Assembly: GCA_017462505.1 (NCBI GenBank)
Contig: JAFTQY010000090.1
Coordinates: 1 to 15,654, forward strand
Length of the DNA: 15,654 nucleotides
Origin: Clostridia bacterium
Lineage (GTDB): Bacteria; Bacillota_A; Clostridia; Christensenellales; Borkfalkiaceae
Reading direction: 5' to 3'
Position numbers and translations under genes: made by a program. The notes under the pieces were generated by a model, which was not told where the DNA came from, made no database searches, and worked only from the letters and a program-made list of their open reading frames with translations. Below, piece after piece: positions 13,817-15,654 of this stretch; the stretch's first letter is position 1, and each line of letters starts with the position of its first letter.

Positions 13817-15654
13817 ATGGCTAAAAAAGAAACCAGCCCCGAATTGACAGAGGAGTTTAAGAAAACACTCGCCATGACCAAAATGCTCGACGTAGAGGTG
13901 GACGACGAATTAAAACGTTCGTTCATTGCCTACGCGATGGCGGTCAACAAATCCCGTGCGATCCCCGACGTGCGCGACGGGCTCAAACCCGTCCACAGAC
14001 GTATTCTGTATTCCATGCACGAAATGGGATTGTACAACGACAAGGCGTACAGAAAGTGCGCCCGTATCGTCGGTGACTGTATGGGTAAATTCCACCCCCA
14101 CGGCGACAGCTCGGTGTACGACGCGCTCGTGCGTTTGGCGCAGGAATTTACGATCAGTTTCCCCCTCGTGGACGGCCACGGTAACTTCGGTTCGGTAGAC
14201 GGCGACAGCGCGGCGGCTATGCGTTATACCGAGGCGAGATTGACCAAGCTGGCGGCGGAAATGCTCAAAGATCTCGACAAGGAAACGGTGGATTTTATCC
14301 CCAACTTCGACGGCAGCGAGGAAGAGCCTACCGTGCTCCCCGCAAGATATCCCAACCTTTTGGTAAACGGTTCGGACGGTATCGCCGTGGGTATGGCGAC
14401 GAATATCCCCCCCCATAACCTTGCGGAAGTCGTTGACGGCACGATCGCCATGATCGACAACCCCGAAATTACGGTGGACGAGCTGATGGAATATATCCCC
14501 GCGCCCGATTTCCCTACGGGCGGTATCATTATGGGGCGTAGCGGTATCAAACAAGCCTACCGCACGGGTCAGGGCAGGATCGTGATCCGTTCCCGTTGTG
14601 AAATCGAAGAATACGGCACGGGCGGCAATACCCGTTCCCGTATCGTCGTTACCGAGATCCCCTATCAGGTCAACAAAGCGCAGCTTGTCAAGACGATTGC
14701 GGACATGGTCAACGACAAACGTCTGGAAGGTATCTCGGATATCCGCGACGAATCGGGCAGGGATGGTATGCGTATCGTCATTGAGATCAAAAAGGACGCC
14801 AACGCGCAGGTCGTTTTGAATACTCTGTATAAAAAGACGAAATTGCAATCTTCGGACGGTATTATCCTGCTTGCGCTGGTCGAAAACGGCACAGAGCCGA
14901 AAACGCTTAATCTGCGCGACATTTTGTGGCATTATCTCAACCACCAAAAGGACGTTATCACTCGCCGTACCCGTTTCGATTTGAACAAAACGGAAGAACG
15001 CGCGCACATTATCGCGGGTTTGGTTTTGGCGCTTGCGAACGTGGACGAGGTCATTCGTATCATCAAAGCCTCGGCGGATAAATACAAGGCGATTGAGGGC
15101 TTGACCGCGGCGTTTGCGCTGGACGAAAAGCAGGCGAACGCGATTTTGGAAATGCGCTTGCAGAGATTGACTTCTTTGGAAGTAGAAAAGCTGAAAGACG
15201 AGCTGGCGGCGTTGCAGGCGACGATTGCCGATTTAAAGGATATTCTCGCCAACGAATACCGCGTAATGGAAATTATCAAAAAAGACCTTACGGATATTAA
15301 AAATCGTTACCCGTCCCCCCGTAAATCGGAAATTTCAGTGGATTACGGCAATATCGACGACGAGGATCTGATCGACCGCGAGGATATCGTTATCACGATC
15401 ACCCACGGCGGCTATATCAAGCGTTTGCCCGTGGACGAATACAAGGCGCAGGGCCGCGGCGGCAAGGGTATTACCGCGCACAGACCCAAGGACGAAGACT
15501 ACGTGGAAAAGATGTTCGTTTGCTGTACGCACGACCCGATTTTGCTCTTCTCGTCCAAAGGCAAGGTCTACTCGATCAAGGGCTACGAGATCCCCGAGGC
15601 AAACCGCACGGCGCGCGGCAGAGCGATCGTCAATATCGTTCAGCTTGACGCAGG
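13817..15654 (+). CDS. gyrA: DNA gyrase subunit A (3' end beyond window)
   Basis: 612 complete codons, open to the window edge; the remaining C-terminal beta-pinwheel lies outside. AAGGAG at 13804-13809 is seven bases before ATG 13817. The winged-helix breakage domain has PDVRDGLKPVHRRILYSM (50-67), the quinolone region HPHGDSSVYD (93-102) and the catalytic Tyr137 in AAAMRYTE. Ser98 and Asp102 correspond to E. coli Ser83 and Asp87, so the common resistance substitutions are absent. A coiled-coil arm spans about 370-490. The GyrA box at 545-551 reads QGRGGKG, which identifies gyrase rather than ParC. GyrA cuts and reseals DNA in the A2B2 complex. The first ~20 residues are an extra charged N-terminal segment compared with E. 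coli. It probably depends on read-through from gyrB or on a promoter I cannot see in the repeat-filled gap. Confidence 0.97.
   Translation, partial: MAKKETSPELTEEFKKTLAMTKMLDVEVDDELKRSFIAYAMAVNKSRAIPDVRDGLKPVHRRILYSMHEMGLYNDKAYRKCARIVGDCMGKFHPHGDSSVYDALVRLAQEFTISFPLVDGHGNFGSVDGDSAAAMRYTEARLTKLAAEMLKDLDKETVDFIPNFDGSEEEPTVLPARYPNLLVNGSDGIAVGMATNIPPHNLAEVVDGTIAMIDNPEITVDELMEYIPAPDFPTGGIIMGRSGIKQAYRTGQGRIVIRSRCEIEEYGTGGNTRSRIVVTEIPYQVNKAQLVKTIADMVNDKRLEGISDIRDESGRDGMRIVIEIKKDANAQVVLNTLYKKTKLQSSDGIILLALVENGTEPKTLNLRDILWHYLNHQKDVITRRTRFDLNKTEERAHIIAGLVLALANVDEVIRIIKASADKYKAIEGLTAAFALDEKQANAILEMRLQRLTSLEVEKLKDELAALQATIADLKDILANEYRVMEIIKKDLTDIKNRYPSPRKSEISVDYGNIDDEDLIDREDIVITITHGGYIKRLPVDEYKAQGRGGKGITAHRPKDEDYVEKMFVCCTHDPILLFSSKGKVYSIKGYEIPEANRTARGRAIVNIVQLDA

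Noticed and set aside
13910..15007. 365-codon open frame on the minus strand
   Set aside because: It lies antisense to gyrA, whose plus-strand frame has all gyrase motifs; low stop density in the opposite frame explains it.

Overview
The window looks like chromosomal core DNA of a Gram-positive, moderate-GC Clostridia-type bacterium (phylum Bacillota). The evidence is an L27 ribosomal protein with the Bacillota-type N-terminal extension, a tig-clpP-clpX cluster, RqcH-type ribosome quality control, gyrB followed by gyrA, strong AAGGAGG-like ribosome-binding sites and consensus vegetative promoters. I cannot assign a genus from sequence alone.

Layout. 1-482: the last 12 codons of rplU (L21), then rpmA (L27) and its terminator; the prp protease gene usual between them is missing. 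561-1499: a DMT/EamA-type membrane transporter. 1755-2927: an unrecognised secreted lipoprotein with a perfect sigma-A promoter, bracketed by two related composite repeats that each carry the same bidirectional terminator. 3085-6403 (minus): clpX, clpP and tig, transcribed tig to clpP to clpX. 6647-8371 (plus): rqcH, divergent from tig. 8372-8687: a repeat-rich spacer. 8688-10835 (minus): a Gfo/Idh/MocA oxidoreductase preceded by an AraC-family regulator, probably a small inducible sugar-metabolism unit. 11226-13139: gyrB. 13140-13816: 677 bp of layered repeats. 13817-end: gyrA, cut by the window edge.

The genes are mostly protein-homeostasis and DNA-topology housekeeping: L21/L27 in the large ribosomal subunit, trigger factor at the tunnel exit, RqcH tagging stalled nascent chains with alanine, and ClpXP degrading such chains. 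Gyrase supplies negative supercoiling.

The unusual material is in the spacers. Three kinds of repeat recur and are nested: (a) arrays of short perfect hairpins whose arms differ from unit to unit while the linker (ATGAATTG) stays constant, seen at two loci; (b) an ~84-bp dispersed element ending in the hairpin GCAAGATCATCTTGC, with three full copies plus diverged or shortened ones, one ending directly at the gyrA ribosome-binding site; (c) a 28-bp arm found in opposite orientations. A 91-bp tandem repeat with one mismatch lies between gyrB and gyrA. I know of no name for (a) or (b).
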